Source of the DNA: Stentor coeruleus
Taxonomy: Eukaryota > Ciliophora > Heterotrichea > Heterotrichida > Stentoridae
Direction of reading: 5' to 3'
Assembly (NCBI GenBank): GCA_001970955.1
Contig: MPUH01000554.1
Span: forward strand, 1-46,289
Length of the DNA stretch: 46,289 bases
Position numbers and translations under genes: made by a program. Under the pieces are notes generated by a model. The model was not told the origin of the DNA. It saw only the letters and a list, made by a program, of their open reading frames with translations, and did not search any database. Below, piece after piece: positions 27,878 through 39,900 of the stretch. The number at the start of each line of letters is the position of its first letter. Within the stretch, counting starts at the first letter, position 1.

Positions 27878-29290
27878 TTAATGAAGTAGTTTTTTGGCAA
27901 CAATTTCATCATACTTCTGAGCATTTCTCTTAAGTATATCTTCCAAAGGTCCCAATAAACGTTTAAAACTATGTCTATCAAGTGAAACACATTTAAGGGC
28001 ACTAGTCGCAAGAATACTCGCAGCCCTTGGAGCATTTTTAATCAAAGCCAGCTCTCCAAAGTAATCATCAACCATATACTCCTTAACTTCAACAGGATCC
28101 TGACCAGCTTCTAAAGTTTTTAACGCTACTGCAGTTCCTTCTTCAATTATATAAAAAACATTCCCTTCTTCACCTTCTTTTATAACATAATCCCCAGTAT
28201 TATAAGATACTGGTTTCAAAACATCAGCTAATTGTGACCTTTCATAAGGATCCATATCTTGAAGTATCTCAATTTTCCCAANTGCAGTTCCTTCTTCAAT
28301 TATATAAAAAACATTCCCTTCTTCACCTTCTTTTATAACATAATCCCCAGTATTATAAGATACTGGCTTTAAAACATCAGCTAATTGTGACCTTTCATAA
28401 GGATCCATATCTTGAAGTATCTCAATTTTCCCAAGGAAATCCTCATATTTTTCTCTTCTTCTTATAGCCGCATCTTTTACTATATGATTAAAACATTCTC
28501 TATCCAAACTNAGGAAATCCTCATATTTTTCTCTTCTTCTTATAGCCGCATCTTTTACTATATGATTAAAACATTCTCTATCCAAACTCCATAATTCACA
28601 TTCACTATCAGCTATAATAGTTGCAGCTCTTGGTGCATTATAAAGTAAAGCTAATTCACCAAATGCTTCACCTGGATGATAATCTTTTAAAAACTTTTCT
28701 TCACCTTTAATGTTTTTATAGCATTTCAATAAGCCACTACCAACAACAAATAACTCTTTTCCATCATCTCCTTGTTTTATAACAACATCTTTTGGGTTGA
28801 ATCTTTTTTCTTCCATTGCTGAAACCACTATGGCTTTATCTTTATCATCAAGGCTTGCAAACATAAATGAGTTATTAAGCCTTTTAAGTAATCTTTCGAT
28901 TTGTTCTTCGGTTTTGTCAATAACTCTTGGGATAAAGTCTGTTTTTTTATTCCAGTTTCCATATGCTTCGGCTGATACAGCTGATCTATGTCTTTCTGGG
29001 TTGTTTTTTGGTTTTACATCTTCTTCGTCTAGTTCATCATCTTCATCGCTTTCGCTTGCTTCACCTTCAGAGCCTGCGTTTTTGGCTGCTTTAAGCCGGG
29101 CTACTTCTTGTCTTAGAAGCCTGAGCTCTTCTTTTTCTGATTGTTTTGATGGAAGGCTTAGCTTTTTTTGCAGCCACTCGATCATGAAAGGTACGGGGTC
29201 TTCTGGTTTTTTTACTAGCACAGCAGAGATGATTTCTTTGAGAAATGGATTCAGAGTTTGAGTTATGTATTCTTTCTGCTGTCCACTCAT
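27878..29290 (-). CDS. cAMP-dependent protein kinase regulatory subunit (length inflated by two duplications)
   Basis: Inhibits the PKA catalytic subunit until cAMP binds. In order: a dimerisation/docking helix pair (residues ~10-44, LNPFLKEIISAVL, PVPFMIEWLQKK), a coiled and acidic linker, the inhibitor segment ERHRSAVSAEAY with Ala104 at the phosphoacceptor site (a pseudosubstrate), then two cyclic-nucleotide domains. Each has an intact phosphate-binding cassette (FGELALLYNAPRAAT and FGELALIKNAPRAAS) with the Glu and Arg that hold cAMP. The frame is 470 codons long only because N-marked duplications at 28130-28434 (51 codons) and 28434-28588 (26 codons) repeat part of the protein; about 393 aa is the likely real length, normal for the family. 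The ATG follows GCATATAAAT. Confidence 0.95.
   Translation of the reverse strand: MSGQQKEYITQTLNPFLKEIISAVLVKKPEDPVPFMIEWLQKKLSLPSKQSEKEELRLLRQEVARLKAAKNAGSEGEASESDEDDELDEEDVKPKNNPERHRSAVSAEAYGNWNKKTDFIPRVIDKTEEQIERLLKRLNNSFMFASLDDKDKAIVVSAMEEKRFNPKDVVIKQGDDGKELFVVGSGLLKCYKNIKGEEKFLKDYHPGEAFGELALLYNAPRAATIIADSECELWSLDRECFNHIVKDAAIRRREKYEDFXSLDRECFNHIVKDAAIRRREKYEDFLGKIEILQDMDPYERSQLADVLKPVSYNTGDYVIKEGEEGNVFYIIEEGTAXGKIEILQDMDPYERSQLADVLKPVSYNTGDYVIKEGEEGNVFYIIEEGTAVALKTLEAGQDPVEVKEYMVDDYFGELALIKNAPRAASILATSALKCVSLDRHSFKRLLGPLEDILKRNAQKYDEIVAKKLLH
28130..28434 (-). repeat. 152-bp duplication around the N at 28282
   Basis: 28130-28281 and 28283-28434 are near-identical (differences such as GGTTTC/GGCTTT). 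With the N the insertion is 153 nt, exactly 51 codons, so the PKA-R frame stays open and the artefact is easy to miss. The duplicated residues contain the linker and first strands of the second cAMP domain, which no PKA-R repeats. Confidence 0.95.
28434..28588 (-). repeat. 77-bp duplication around the N at 28511
   Basis: 28434-28510 and 28512-28588 are identical as far as I can see. With the N the insertion is 78 nt, 26 codons, again in frame. It duplicates the end of the first cAMP-binding domain (SLDRECFNHIVKDAAIRRR). Confidence 0.95.
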
Positions 29291-30162
29291 ATTTATATGC
29301 TAGTTTAGTTTGAAAAGTTTAATTTTTTTGGGGTTTGGATGATTTAGGGATTATAAGAAGATATTTTGTTGAAGGTTTGGGCTATTTTGTTGGCGTTTTT
29401 TTGATTTGAATTGAGTTTTTTGTTGGAAGAAGTTTTTTTGAAGAGTTTTTTGTTGGATTTATAAGGTTATGAGATTATTTGATTTTTTTGGTTTTGTAGG
29501 ATTTTTATTTTGGGTAGGCTGATGGATTTTTATTTTTAGTTTGAAGATTAATAGGGATGTGCTGTTGATGGATAAATGGGCTATTTTGTGTTTAAGTTTT
29601 CGGTGAAATGGTTAAATAAAGGTGGTGTGAGTTTTATTGGATAAGAGTTTATTTTAAGAGTAATTTTAGTTAAGGTGGCAAATATGTAGTGATAAGATAT
29701 TTGAGAAATTTGTAATTTAACACAAATTCTGTATCCTTACCATTTTGTCAACCCANTGGCAAATATGTAGTGATAAGATATTTGAGAAATTTGTAATTTA
29801 ACACAAATTCTGTATCCTTACCATTTTGTCAACCCATGCAAATATTAAAAAAAAAGCTCATAAATCGCTTATCTACACATCATTTACTATAATAACCACT
29901 ATGACTACCTCAACAATCTCCATATCCGCAATTCCATCTTATATTTAAATAGCCCTTATTCTAAATTCTATATAAAGCCCTCTCTTCATTATCTTCGCAT
30001 AATCCTAATTCCACTTCCTTCTTTTTCTTCATTTTGCCTCTAAAACTTCTCTATTTCACTAAATTCACATAAAATTCAATACAAAAAGTTAAATCTTATC
30101 CTAAAACCTTTTAATCCTATTAAATTCCTACCTCTAAATTTACTCCATAATTATCAAAACAA
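29291..30162. other. Divergent intergenic region with extreme strand asymmetry
   Basis: 872 bp (about 790 if the N-flanking duplication is collapsed) between PKA-R (-) and the EF-hand gene (+). The left part is G/T-rich: 29401-29460 has 15 G and 0 C. The right part is pyrimidine/A-rich: 30001-30060 has 18 C and 1 G. The flip coincides with the region of the duplication near 29750. It should contain both promoters; no coding frame or RNA gene is seen. Confidence 0.6.
29676..29836. repeat. 80-bp duplication around the N at 29756
   Basis: 29676-29755 and 29757-29836 appear identical and are separated only by one N: a scaffold join with unmerged overlap, here in non-coding DNA. Confidence 0.95.
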
Positions 30163-30789
30163 ATGGAAGAAGATATAGAAAAAATCAAGTTCTACACAGT
30201 CGACGCATCTGACCTCGAAAAAGCTGCAAAAGAACTAGAAAAGAACAAAATGATGAGATCAAAGAACTTCAAAGACCAAAACACAAAAATTCTCAACAGT
30301 CGCGAAAGATCTTGGCTTAAAAAACAAGGAAAAAATCATCTAATCGATTTTGATGACAGTATGAGAAATGAATTACGTAAATACTTTATCTCAATGGATG
30401 GTGCAGGAAGTAGATACATTGGCGTAGAAGAACTTTTAGATCCTTTAATTGCATTAGGTTTAGCTGAAAATCGAACTCAAGTCCAAGCTTTGTTTGATTT
30501 AGTCGATACAAGTAAATCAGGTAAAATCGAATTCGAAGATTTTCTTAACATTTTAAAAATTGGTGAAGGAAACTCGCCAATGGTTGAAAGGTTTAGAGAA
30601 ATGACCCGTGGAAGACTTGTTGAAGATGCGAATGTTCTACCTTTTAATTTAGTTGTTAGCAGTTATAGAAGGAAAATGCTCATGAATGCAATGATGTCTG
30701 ATGACCCTACAGTCAAAGGTGAAGGGGAAAAAATTTATAAAGCCTATTCTAAACTTCTCGAAAGTAAACAGTTAGGCAAAAAAAAATAA
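30163..30789 (+). CDS. EF-hand calcium-binding protein
   Basis: 208 aa. After a charged, helical N-terminal ~65 residues lies a calmodulin-like EF-hand pair: the first loop DGAGSRYIGVEE (~81-92) is degenerate at calcium-coordinating positions, the second DTSKSGKIEFED (~117-128) is canonical with Asp, Ser, Ser, Ile and a final Asp in place of the usual Glu. A C-terminal helical tail (VVSSYRRKMLMNAMM, KIYKAYSKLLESK) may bind a partner. There is no signal peptide or acylation motif. It lies 123 nt upstream of HYDIN on the same strand, so an axonemal role is possible but only by association. The start ATG follows AAAACAA. Confidence 0.85.
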   Translation: MEEDIEKIKFYTVDASDLEKAAKELEKNKMMRSKNFKDQNTKILNSRERSWLKKQGKNHLIDFDDSMRNELRKYFISMDGAGSRYIGVEELLDPLIALGLAENRTQVQALFDLVDTSKSGKIEFEDFLNILKIGEGNSPMVERFREMTRGRLVEDANVLPFNLVVSSYRRKMLMNAMMSDDPTVKGEGEKIYKAYSKLLESKQLGKKK

Positions 30790-30912
30790 CCCCTAAACTC
30801 ATGTAAGTATAATATTGGAATTCTATACATAAATCAAAAGGTGTATTTTCTAGTTAAGATTAAGGTTTAAAGCATTGGGTAATCATGGCTACCACGAGTC
30901 GGTTATTAAAAT

Positions 30913-33900
30913 ATGTTGCCCAATACGGTATCCCAAAGCGGCAGTGTTATAAAAAAGTCCCCTTCAAAACTCATCGAAGATCAGCTGTCTGGGAAGTCCT
31001 TGTCAGACATACACCGGAAGCCAGAAATCATCCAGTTCTTAAACATTGCTGACTACTCGATTTACCCCAATACTAATGTGCCACTTGATGAACCTTTGTT
31101 TAAGCCTGAGCCTACAGTAATCCAGTTTTATAACTATGAACCACTTGACACGAAAACTTTTACACTTATGCTCAGAAACAAAGATTGTGTTTCTCGAAGG
31201 GTCAAAATTATCCCGCCAGATTCAAGACTTTTTTCCTTGCTTAAGTCAAAAACTGATGCCCCAGTCGAAACTGGTACTAAAGTTGCCCCAGGAATGGTCA
31301 CAGAATTTGTTATACAGTTTACACCTGAAGCTAAAGTTGATTATTCCTATGATTTAGTTGTGGTGACTGAAAGAGAGAAATTTATAGTGCCAATTCGATG
31401 TCAAGGACAAAGAGCTATGATTTCATTTCCAGATTTGGTGAATTTCAGTATTTGCCCTGTGAAACACCCTACAGAAAAGCCAGTGATAATAAGAAATGTT
31501 GGAGAAAAGCCCACTAAGTGGGTACTTAAAATACCCCCGCCATTTTCTGCTGAGAAAACTGAAGGCTTTTTAGAAGTAGGTCAAGTAGACCAGGTAATTT
31601 TAAGGTTCCATCCACAAGAGTCCAGAAATTATGACGAAGAAATTATTTTGAGCTATGACACTTTAGAAGCCTATGTTAAACTTATGGCCGAAGCACAAAA
31701 TGATCCAAATGTCTACCTAAGCAAAACTTTTATAGATCTAAAAAAAGCATACATAACTCTAAGTTCTCAAGACACTTTCAAAATAATAAACAAATCCGAA
31801 GTACCAAACGAATTCGAATGGCGGGCATTTGCAAATGAACAGGAAGAACAAGAAAAAAAAAATAAACTCCTTCTCCAGCTTTCACAAGAAGAAGCTGAAG
31901 AAAGAATGATCATAGAAGAAAACCTTGAAATCGAAGATGAAGTAGAAAGTTTAGATAGTGATGATTCTTATGATGACATGGAAATGAAAAGTTTAAAAGA
32001 ACGTAAACTCCAACGTGCATTAGCAGCTTTAGAAAGGAAATACGCTAATATTCGTAAAGCAGTTGAAGATGATTTAATGCTTTTTCAAGATGATATTTTT
32101 AAAATTGAGCCCCAAAGAGGTAAAATCTGGCCTAATAGTGAGCTTGAAATAACTGTAACTTTTTGTCCACAAAGTGCATTACATTATACATGTACAGCTT
32201 ATTGCAATGTAACATGCTCTGAAGAACGTCTTCAATTAACTCTTGAAGCTATTGGTATAGGCCCTGAAGCAATACTTAGTACAACTGAATATGATATTGG
32301 TGACGTATTTGTCAATGACAATAAAGATATCCCGCATATATTCATAGAAAACCAAGGGGCTATAGAAGCAAAATATTCAATAATCCCATCAGACACACCT
32401 TTTGGATCGAAATTCACTTTTGAACACTATGAAGGGATCCTCGGCACATCAGAATACAACCGCAAACAACCTTTACGAATAAAATTCTGCAGCGACCTTA
32501 TGGGAGAGTTCTCAGAAACCTTTAGAATCAAACTTTCAGGGTCATCAGATGAACTTTCACTTACTTTAAAAGGTCATGTTATGCCCCCATCATTTAAATT
32601 CGATAAAGAAGAAATTAATTTTGGAGAAGTCTCATATCAATTCCCATATAGCGAAATTGTTAGAATCCAAAATACATCAAGAGTTGGATTTACATATCAT
32701 ATACGAGTTCCTGGTGATGCAGCTAATCTTAAAAAAGAATTTGAAATCATCCCAAGTTCTGGGTTTCTGAAACCTAGAGAAATTCACAACATCCAAATAG
32801 ATTTTATGCCTATGACTGTAAAAAGATATGATATGGTTTTAGTTGTTGATGTAGAAGGTGTTGGTCCTGATATGCATACTTTACCTATAAAAGCTGAATG
32901 TTCAACACCAAAAGTTGAATTAATTCCATCAGACACAATCGATTTCGGGTCTGTGTTTTTAAGACATCCTTATGAATATCATTTAGAAATGAAAAACAAA
33001 AGCAAACTTCAAGCGAAATTTGAAATGATTCCTCAAGATGAACAAAGCACATTAGTTGCAGCTTATACTCCAGATAAAGAAGAAGGGTTTATAGAACCAA
33101 AGTCTAGTGGGATTATAAAAATTACATTAATACCTCAAAAAGCAGGACATATAAGAATACCAATGCATGTTAAGATATTAGGGGATAATAATGGTCAACC
33201 TCATATGATAACTTTAGTTGCATTTTGTACTGGGCCTATTGTTTCTGTTATGACTCCTGAATTAGATTTTGGGAAAGTTAAAGTTTTAGAAGATTATCCA
33301 TTGAAGGTTACTTTACATAATAAATCTGATATTGAAGCTGAATATACAGCGTTTACTAAAAATAGGAATTCATGTTTTAGAGTTGTTGAAAAAGTTGGGA
33401 ATTTACAACCTGGAGAAGTTAGAGATATTACGGTTATATGCTGTGCTGATGAATGTATGGCATTTAATGAAATTTTACATATTGTAGTTAAAGAAGGTGA
33501 AGATGTTGATGTCGTGTTGAAAGCTAGAGGAACTGGGACGACTGCGTATTGTGAGTCAGATCTTAAGGTTGTGGACTTTGGCACAATATTTACTTGTAGA
33601 ATGCATACTAAAAGATTTACGATACAGAATAGAGGAAGAAAACCTCAGAAACTTAAGTGGAACAGAATAAACCAACGAGGCAATCTTATCCCGATTGTCG
33701 ACCCATCAAAAATCCAAAACACCCGTATTGTCAGTGCAAACACAACTGGTCTTTCAAACAGTAAAGACAAAGATAAACAGCCCGAAAACTTTGTCTTTAC
33801 CGTCAACCCAGTAACAGTCCTCCTTCAACCAAAAACCCAAATCACCTTTGAATTCTCTTGTAACAGTACAACCGCAGGTAATATAAGCGAAAACATAACT

Positions 33901-36900
33901 TGTACATCTTTAGTAGGTAATGAACGTAAAGATCGTGTCGTTTTTGAATGCAATCTCAAAGGACAGTTCATTGACCCATTCCTCCAATTCACAGAAAATA
34001 CCGTATTTTTCAAATATGTTTGGCAAAAAGGTGTACCTATAGAACCATTAACTAAAGAAATCGAAATCACATGTGTCGCTTTACTTCCTGCGAATTTCTT
34101 ATTAAAATGCACTCCACCTTTCAGCATAAACAGAGAAAGATTCGCTTTAGAACCAGGACAATCTGAATCTTTAAGAGTAGATTTCGACCCAGGACATAAA
34201 TACGATAAAACTTCAGGCCAAGCAGTACAAAAACTTCAAATAATCCACACAGACCATCCTCAAAAAGATAATATCGAACTTATAGGAGAAGTGTGTTTTC
34301 CAAACTTAAAAATGGAAACAACAACAGTGGATTTTGGGTGTATTTTAAATGACACAACAAAAAAAGTGTATATGAAAATGACAAATTGTAGTATTTTAGA
34401 TGTGATTTATGATTGGAATTTTATAGAAGAAATTAATATGGGTGAAGATGCACCAGAAAGTTCAGATCCTATTAATCAGCTTTTTGATATTTTACCTGTT
34501 AAAGGGAAATTAAGCCCAGGGGAAACTGAGACTGTTGAGTTTTCTTATCATTCAGGTGAAGGGTCAAGACATACAGCAATAGCTGTTTGTAGCGTAGAAG
34601 GAGGTCCTGATTATGAAGTTATTCTTACAGGAGAATCATCAGTTGTCAATTATCAATTATCAAGATATTCTATAAACTTTGGGGATATTCCTTATAATGA
34701 ATCTTCAGTCCAAGAGTTTTTTATTGAAAATATAGGTAAAGTTCCTTTTGAATATAGTATAAACCTTGACACCTTACAAAGACCAGGAATTCTTGAAGTC
34801 ACCCCAGCACAAGGGAAAGTTGGTGCTTCAGAAAAAGCTAAGATTTCTATGAAAATCACCCCTGGAGTCCCTGATTATCTTGAAGAAGTTATACAAGTTG
34901 AAATCGCTCATTATGATCCAATACTTTTAAAACTTAATGCTAAAGGTATCTATCCAGCTTTATTATTCCATTTACCAAGACCTGATGATACTAAACATGC
35001 AGACCTTCTTGAGCAGCTTCGTGAGCAAAAAAACATCCAACAGACAAGTTTTGAGAGTTTCATGCAAACTTCGAAAAATGAAAGCAAAACTGGAAGGGCA
35101 TTGAAATTCGATCCGGTACTTGTAGATTTAGAAGCTGATGCTGATCGTATAGAAATATGTGAAAAATTAACTAAAGCTATTGATAAATATTATTTGAAAA
35201 CAAGGAAAAAAGGACAAGGGGAGGAAAAAAGCTTGAGTTCAGTAATGAATGAAGTCCAAGAAAAAATAATAGCAGCACAATGGGAGTGTAATTTTGGGAA
35301 TATGGTATTAGGTAAAGATAAAGTAAGGCAGATTCGTTTGAGTAATGTAGGCCAGTTACCAGTAACATATTCTTTTGACATGAAGCAATTGAAACTAAAC
35401 GGCATAACAATTGAACCTACAAAAATCCCAAAACTTCTTGCAGATGAAAGCCAAGTCTTTGTCGTAAAATTCCAAAGCAATAAAAAAACCATGCATTTTG
35501 GCCCAATAAAAATCGTCTCGAATGTCGAAGTTAAAAATGGTCTCAATTATCAATTGGTTTTTAAAGCTAATCTTACAACACCAGATTTTAATCTATCAAG
35601 TGAAGTTATTGATTTTGGTAGGGTATTAGTTGGAACTTTATCAACAGCAAAACTTCGTATAGAAAACACAAGAGAAGTTGCTTGTGAATGGACTTATGTA
35701 TCAAAACATGCTAATAATGCAACAATTATCAATAAAGATTCAGAAAGATTCCAAGTAAACCCATCATTCGGTTTACTTCAGCCTGGGCAGAAATGTGTAG
35801 TAGATGTTGTTTTTACCCCAATACAAGAAAAAGCTATAACATATAAACTAGAATTTAAAATCACTAACAACCAAAACAGTAAATTTTTAGTTGTTAAAGG
35901 TATTGGAATGAGTCAAAATCTAGAATTTATACCTAATAAAGTTATACTTGGACCTGTATTACCTTATTCTAAAGAAGCTTGGACTTTAGTTGAAATGAGA
36001 AACCCAACTGATAATCCTATTGAAGTATATTCTTTAGATTTTGATAATAAATATAGAGAAGAAGAAGAAATGCTAAGGAATTATGAAGGATTTGATACTG
36101 GGATTGATGAAAATACAGTATCACAAACTGATGTTGCTGGAACTCAAAGAAAAGATGCTAAAGTATTGTTTATGGCCCCGAGGAAACCTGGAATGCCTCT
36201 TTGGAAAGAAGTTGTGACAATGTATGAGAAAAAACAGAAAAAAATGCAACAGAATGTTAAAGATAAAGAAATGGAAGATAAAATGAAATCTGAGAATGAA
36301 GATGATAGAAAAGCTGCTGAGGAGTATTTTAAAAATAAAGTTCCTGAAGTTGAGGAAACGAAAATGGTTGAAGAAAAATTCCCGAATTTTATACCGGAAG
36401 GGGAAAGGCATAGTGTTATTGTATGGGGAAGTCCTGGGAAAGGGAAGAGTTTTTTAGCTATGAGTTTGGCTGAAAAACATGGAAGAGCTTTGTTGAGTTT
36501 GAATAGTATTATTGATTGGCATTTACAGCAGTCGACACAAACTGGTGAGGAAATTCAGAAATTCCTTTTGGCACAGTCTGAGAAAAAAGAGAAGGATTTG
36601 CAAGAAAGAGAGAAACTGAAAAAAGCGAGGAAGAAAGTTGAAGAAACCCCGTTTGATGAAAAAATTTATAGGTACTTACCTGCGGAACTGTTTGAAAAAG
36701 CGGTTAGTGAGAGGATTAAGTCTCCTGATTGTAATGCTGGTGTTGTTATTGATGATCTTAGATGTGAATACCAGCCTAATTTGTTAAATTCAGCAGACCT
36801 CTTAAGTAAAATCTTCAACACCCAAAACCTACAGCTTTTAATCTTAAATGACTCCGCCGAGCCTGGAAGCCAAGAACCTGCAGAAGAGGGTGATTTACTA

Positions 36901-39900
36901 GTACCCAAAGAGCCAGACGCAAAAGAATTAGAGCAATTTCTCAAAGAAAAAGAAGAAATCACGAGCATGTTCACAAAACTAGTTGTCAAAAGTGATATGC
37001 AAGAAGACCAAGGAGTAATAGAAATCGGTAAAAGACTCTTAAATGAGTTGCCAACTTCCAACAAAAAATCTAAACTAATCGAAAGCACCATAGAAATCGT
37101 CCCAGCCCCAGTTTTCCCTGATCCAGACAGTTTACCTCTTCCTCCACCACAAGTATGGCAAATCGTCAGTAAACCAAGAAATCGTCAAAAACCCCCAGCA
37201 ATAACAGGCTTTACTTTATTAACCCCAATAAACCAAGAAATGAAAGAAGGTAATGAAGAGCCAAGTAAAAGGATGGATTTATCAGAAGAAAATCTTGATA
37301 GAAGCAAAGGAAGATGGATAGTCGAATCTAATTCATCAATGTTCATTCTAGTAAAATTCTTTTCTATTGATATCGGAAGTTTTGATGCTAATATGCAATT
37401 TGAAATTGTTGGTTGTAATAAACATTTCAATTTAACATGTTCTTGTGTATGTCAATTCCCAGTAATAAACTCAGACCCAAGAAATGTGTTTATGAAAAGG
37501 AAAAAAGCTCGGCCTGCTGCGGTTCCTGATTGTTATGTTTCAAAACATTATATTTCTCAAGAAACTAAATATGAGTTTGGGCCATTGCTTATTGGCAAAT
37601 TGGCGGATAAGAAAAATTTGGAGTCGGTGAAAAAAACTAATGCAGAAAACTTTAGAATTACTAATAACGGACTGTATCCAATAAATATTGAATTTGCTTT
37701 AAGGTCTTGTATTGCTAGTGATAAAAAATCAGCGTTTATTTTTGAACCTGAGTCTATGAAACTAGCTGTTGATGAGACTAGAGAAATTACTGTTTGGGCT
37801 TTTCCTGATGGGTTAGGGGAATTTACTGATACATTATTAGCTTTGATTGAAGGAAACCCAAAACCTGTTATGTTCCCTATGTCATGTCAAGGAGAAAAAC
37901 CTATAGCTGAAGCTGATCCTGAACTTATTGTCTTTGAAAGAATCTTATTAAAACAAAAACTCACAAAATCTATAAATATAAAAAACACTGGCCGTATACC
38001 ATTAAAATGGAATTTAGGGGGAATTGATGCTTTACCTGAAGAATTCAGTCGCGATAAAACTGCTGGTGTTTTAAAACCATGTGAAACCGCAACAGTTAGT
38101 ATAACTTTTACAGCAATTAAACAACAGAAATTCCACACAAAAATAACTTTAGAAGTTTGTGATGTAGAAGGAATAGGTATAAAACAAGATCCAAAAGTTA
38201 TAAACATTGAAGCTGAAGCTTTTGATGTAAAAGTTAATATGAATTTCGGTAATGAAAAAGGGATAATCGATTTTAAAGATGTCAGGGTTTTTGAAGAAGT
38301 TCAACAAAACATAACATTATCAAATAGTGGGATTTATGATGTTAAATATAATTTCCTAATAAAAAAGAAGATTATGAGAGATATGTTTTCTTTTACTCCA
38401 TCTGAAGGGTCTTTGGCTCAAAATCAAACCCAAGCTATAACTGTTACTTTAAAGACTGATAAGGAAAAACGTTTAGATCCAGCTAAGGATCAATCTGATA
38501 TTAAATTACTGATACTTGAAGGTGCGTCTGGAGAAAAATGTGAAGAACTACCGATAAATGTTGCTTTGAATGCAGTGTTTAGTAAATACAGCATCCATCC
38601 TTTAAGAAACATAAATTTCGGCCCACTTCAATATGGTGATAACAGAGCAAGGAACTTCGAAATCCGCAATGACGGGATTTTTGACTTTGACTTCAACATA
38701 ACCGAACTCATCGACGAAAGGCAAAAAATGGACAAAACCCAAAGAAAACAAAGTCCAAAAGAAGAACAAAAAACCAAACCTAAAGACCCAGCCCCAATAA
38801 AAAAACCTCCAGTCGATCCTAAAAAAGTAACTAAAGGCAAAGAAGCAATGAGTTCAATCGATATCGGCCAATTCACAATCTGCCCATCATCTGGAACAGT
38901 AAGTAAATCCAATTCAGTAGTTGTGTCAATAACTTTTAATGCAGAAGGTTCAAAATTATATCAAAAAACTTTAGCTATCAACATATCAAATCGTGATCCA
39001 ACAGACAACATATCAGGTATTCCATACGATTTAGCAGGAGAAAGTTGTATACCAGGAGTAAATACATTTGATTTCGATATGATTTTTGAAGAACAAACTG
39101 TAATACCATCACTTGCATTATCACATTCTCAGAAAATGCTAAGTTCTAAAGTATTTGCTCAAGAAGAAAATGTGTTTCTTTTTGGTACTCAGATATCATC
39201 AAAAAATCATGAAGGGGTTTGTGAGAAGTTTAAGATTATGAATTGTTCGAAAGTTCCTGCAAATGTGCTTTTTTCAGTTAAACCTAGAACTACAAGTAAA
39301 TCTGAAGGTTTTGGTTTTGAAGTTTCACCTCAAAAAGTACATATTTTGCCACATGGGTATGAATATGTTAAAGTTACGTTTAAACCTACTGATATGATTG
39401 CTTATGGGGGGATATTTGAAGCTGTTGTTGATGGTGGAGATCCTAATCCTAAGACTCATAAGTTATCTTTTGAACTTAGAGGGGAAGGGACTTTACCAAC
39501 TGTATCGCAACAAGGAGCAGTTTTGAGTGATGATGGGAAATCATTGGTTAAGTTCCCAAGAACTAAATTGACTAAATGTAGTAAATTACCTATTACTTTG
39601 ATTAATGGGGGACTTATACCAGCGACTGTAAAGTTTGAAATGGAACCACATAAATGCTTTAAGTTTTCGGATTCTATGTCTGCTACTTTGATGCCTAAGA
39701 CTATTACACCGTTTGAAATTGAGTTTAAACCTGAAGAGGTACAAAAATACTCACATGAAGTTAGGATGATCACTTTGAATAACCCTTATGAACTACAGGT
39801 TTTCAGTCTGACTGGAGAAGGGTATCAAGAAGATATTATGTTTGAAGGACTTGAAGAAAAGGAAGATGAGATTTTCTTTGGAGATTGTATTGTCGGTCAG

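Noticed and set aside
28797-29261. A 154-codon open frame antisense to the PKA regulatory subunit.
   Set aside because: It is Ser/Leu-rich, as expected for the reverse complement of Glu/acidic coding sequence, and has no recognisable domain; the opposite strand is a clear PKA-R.
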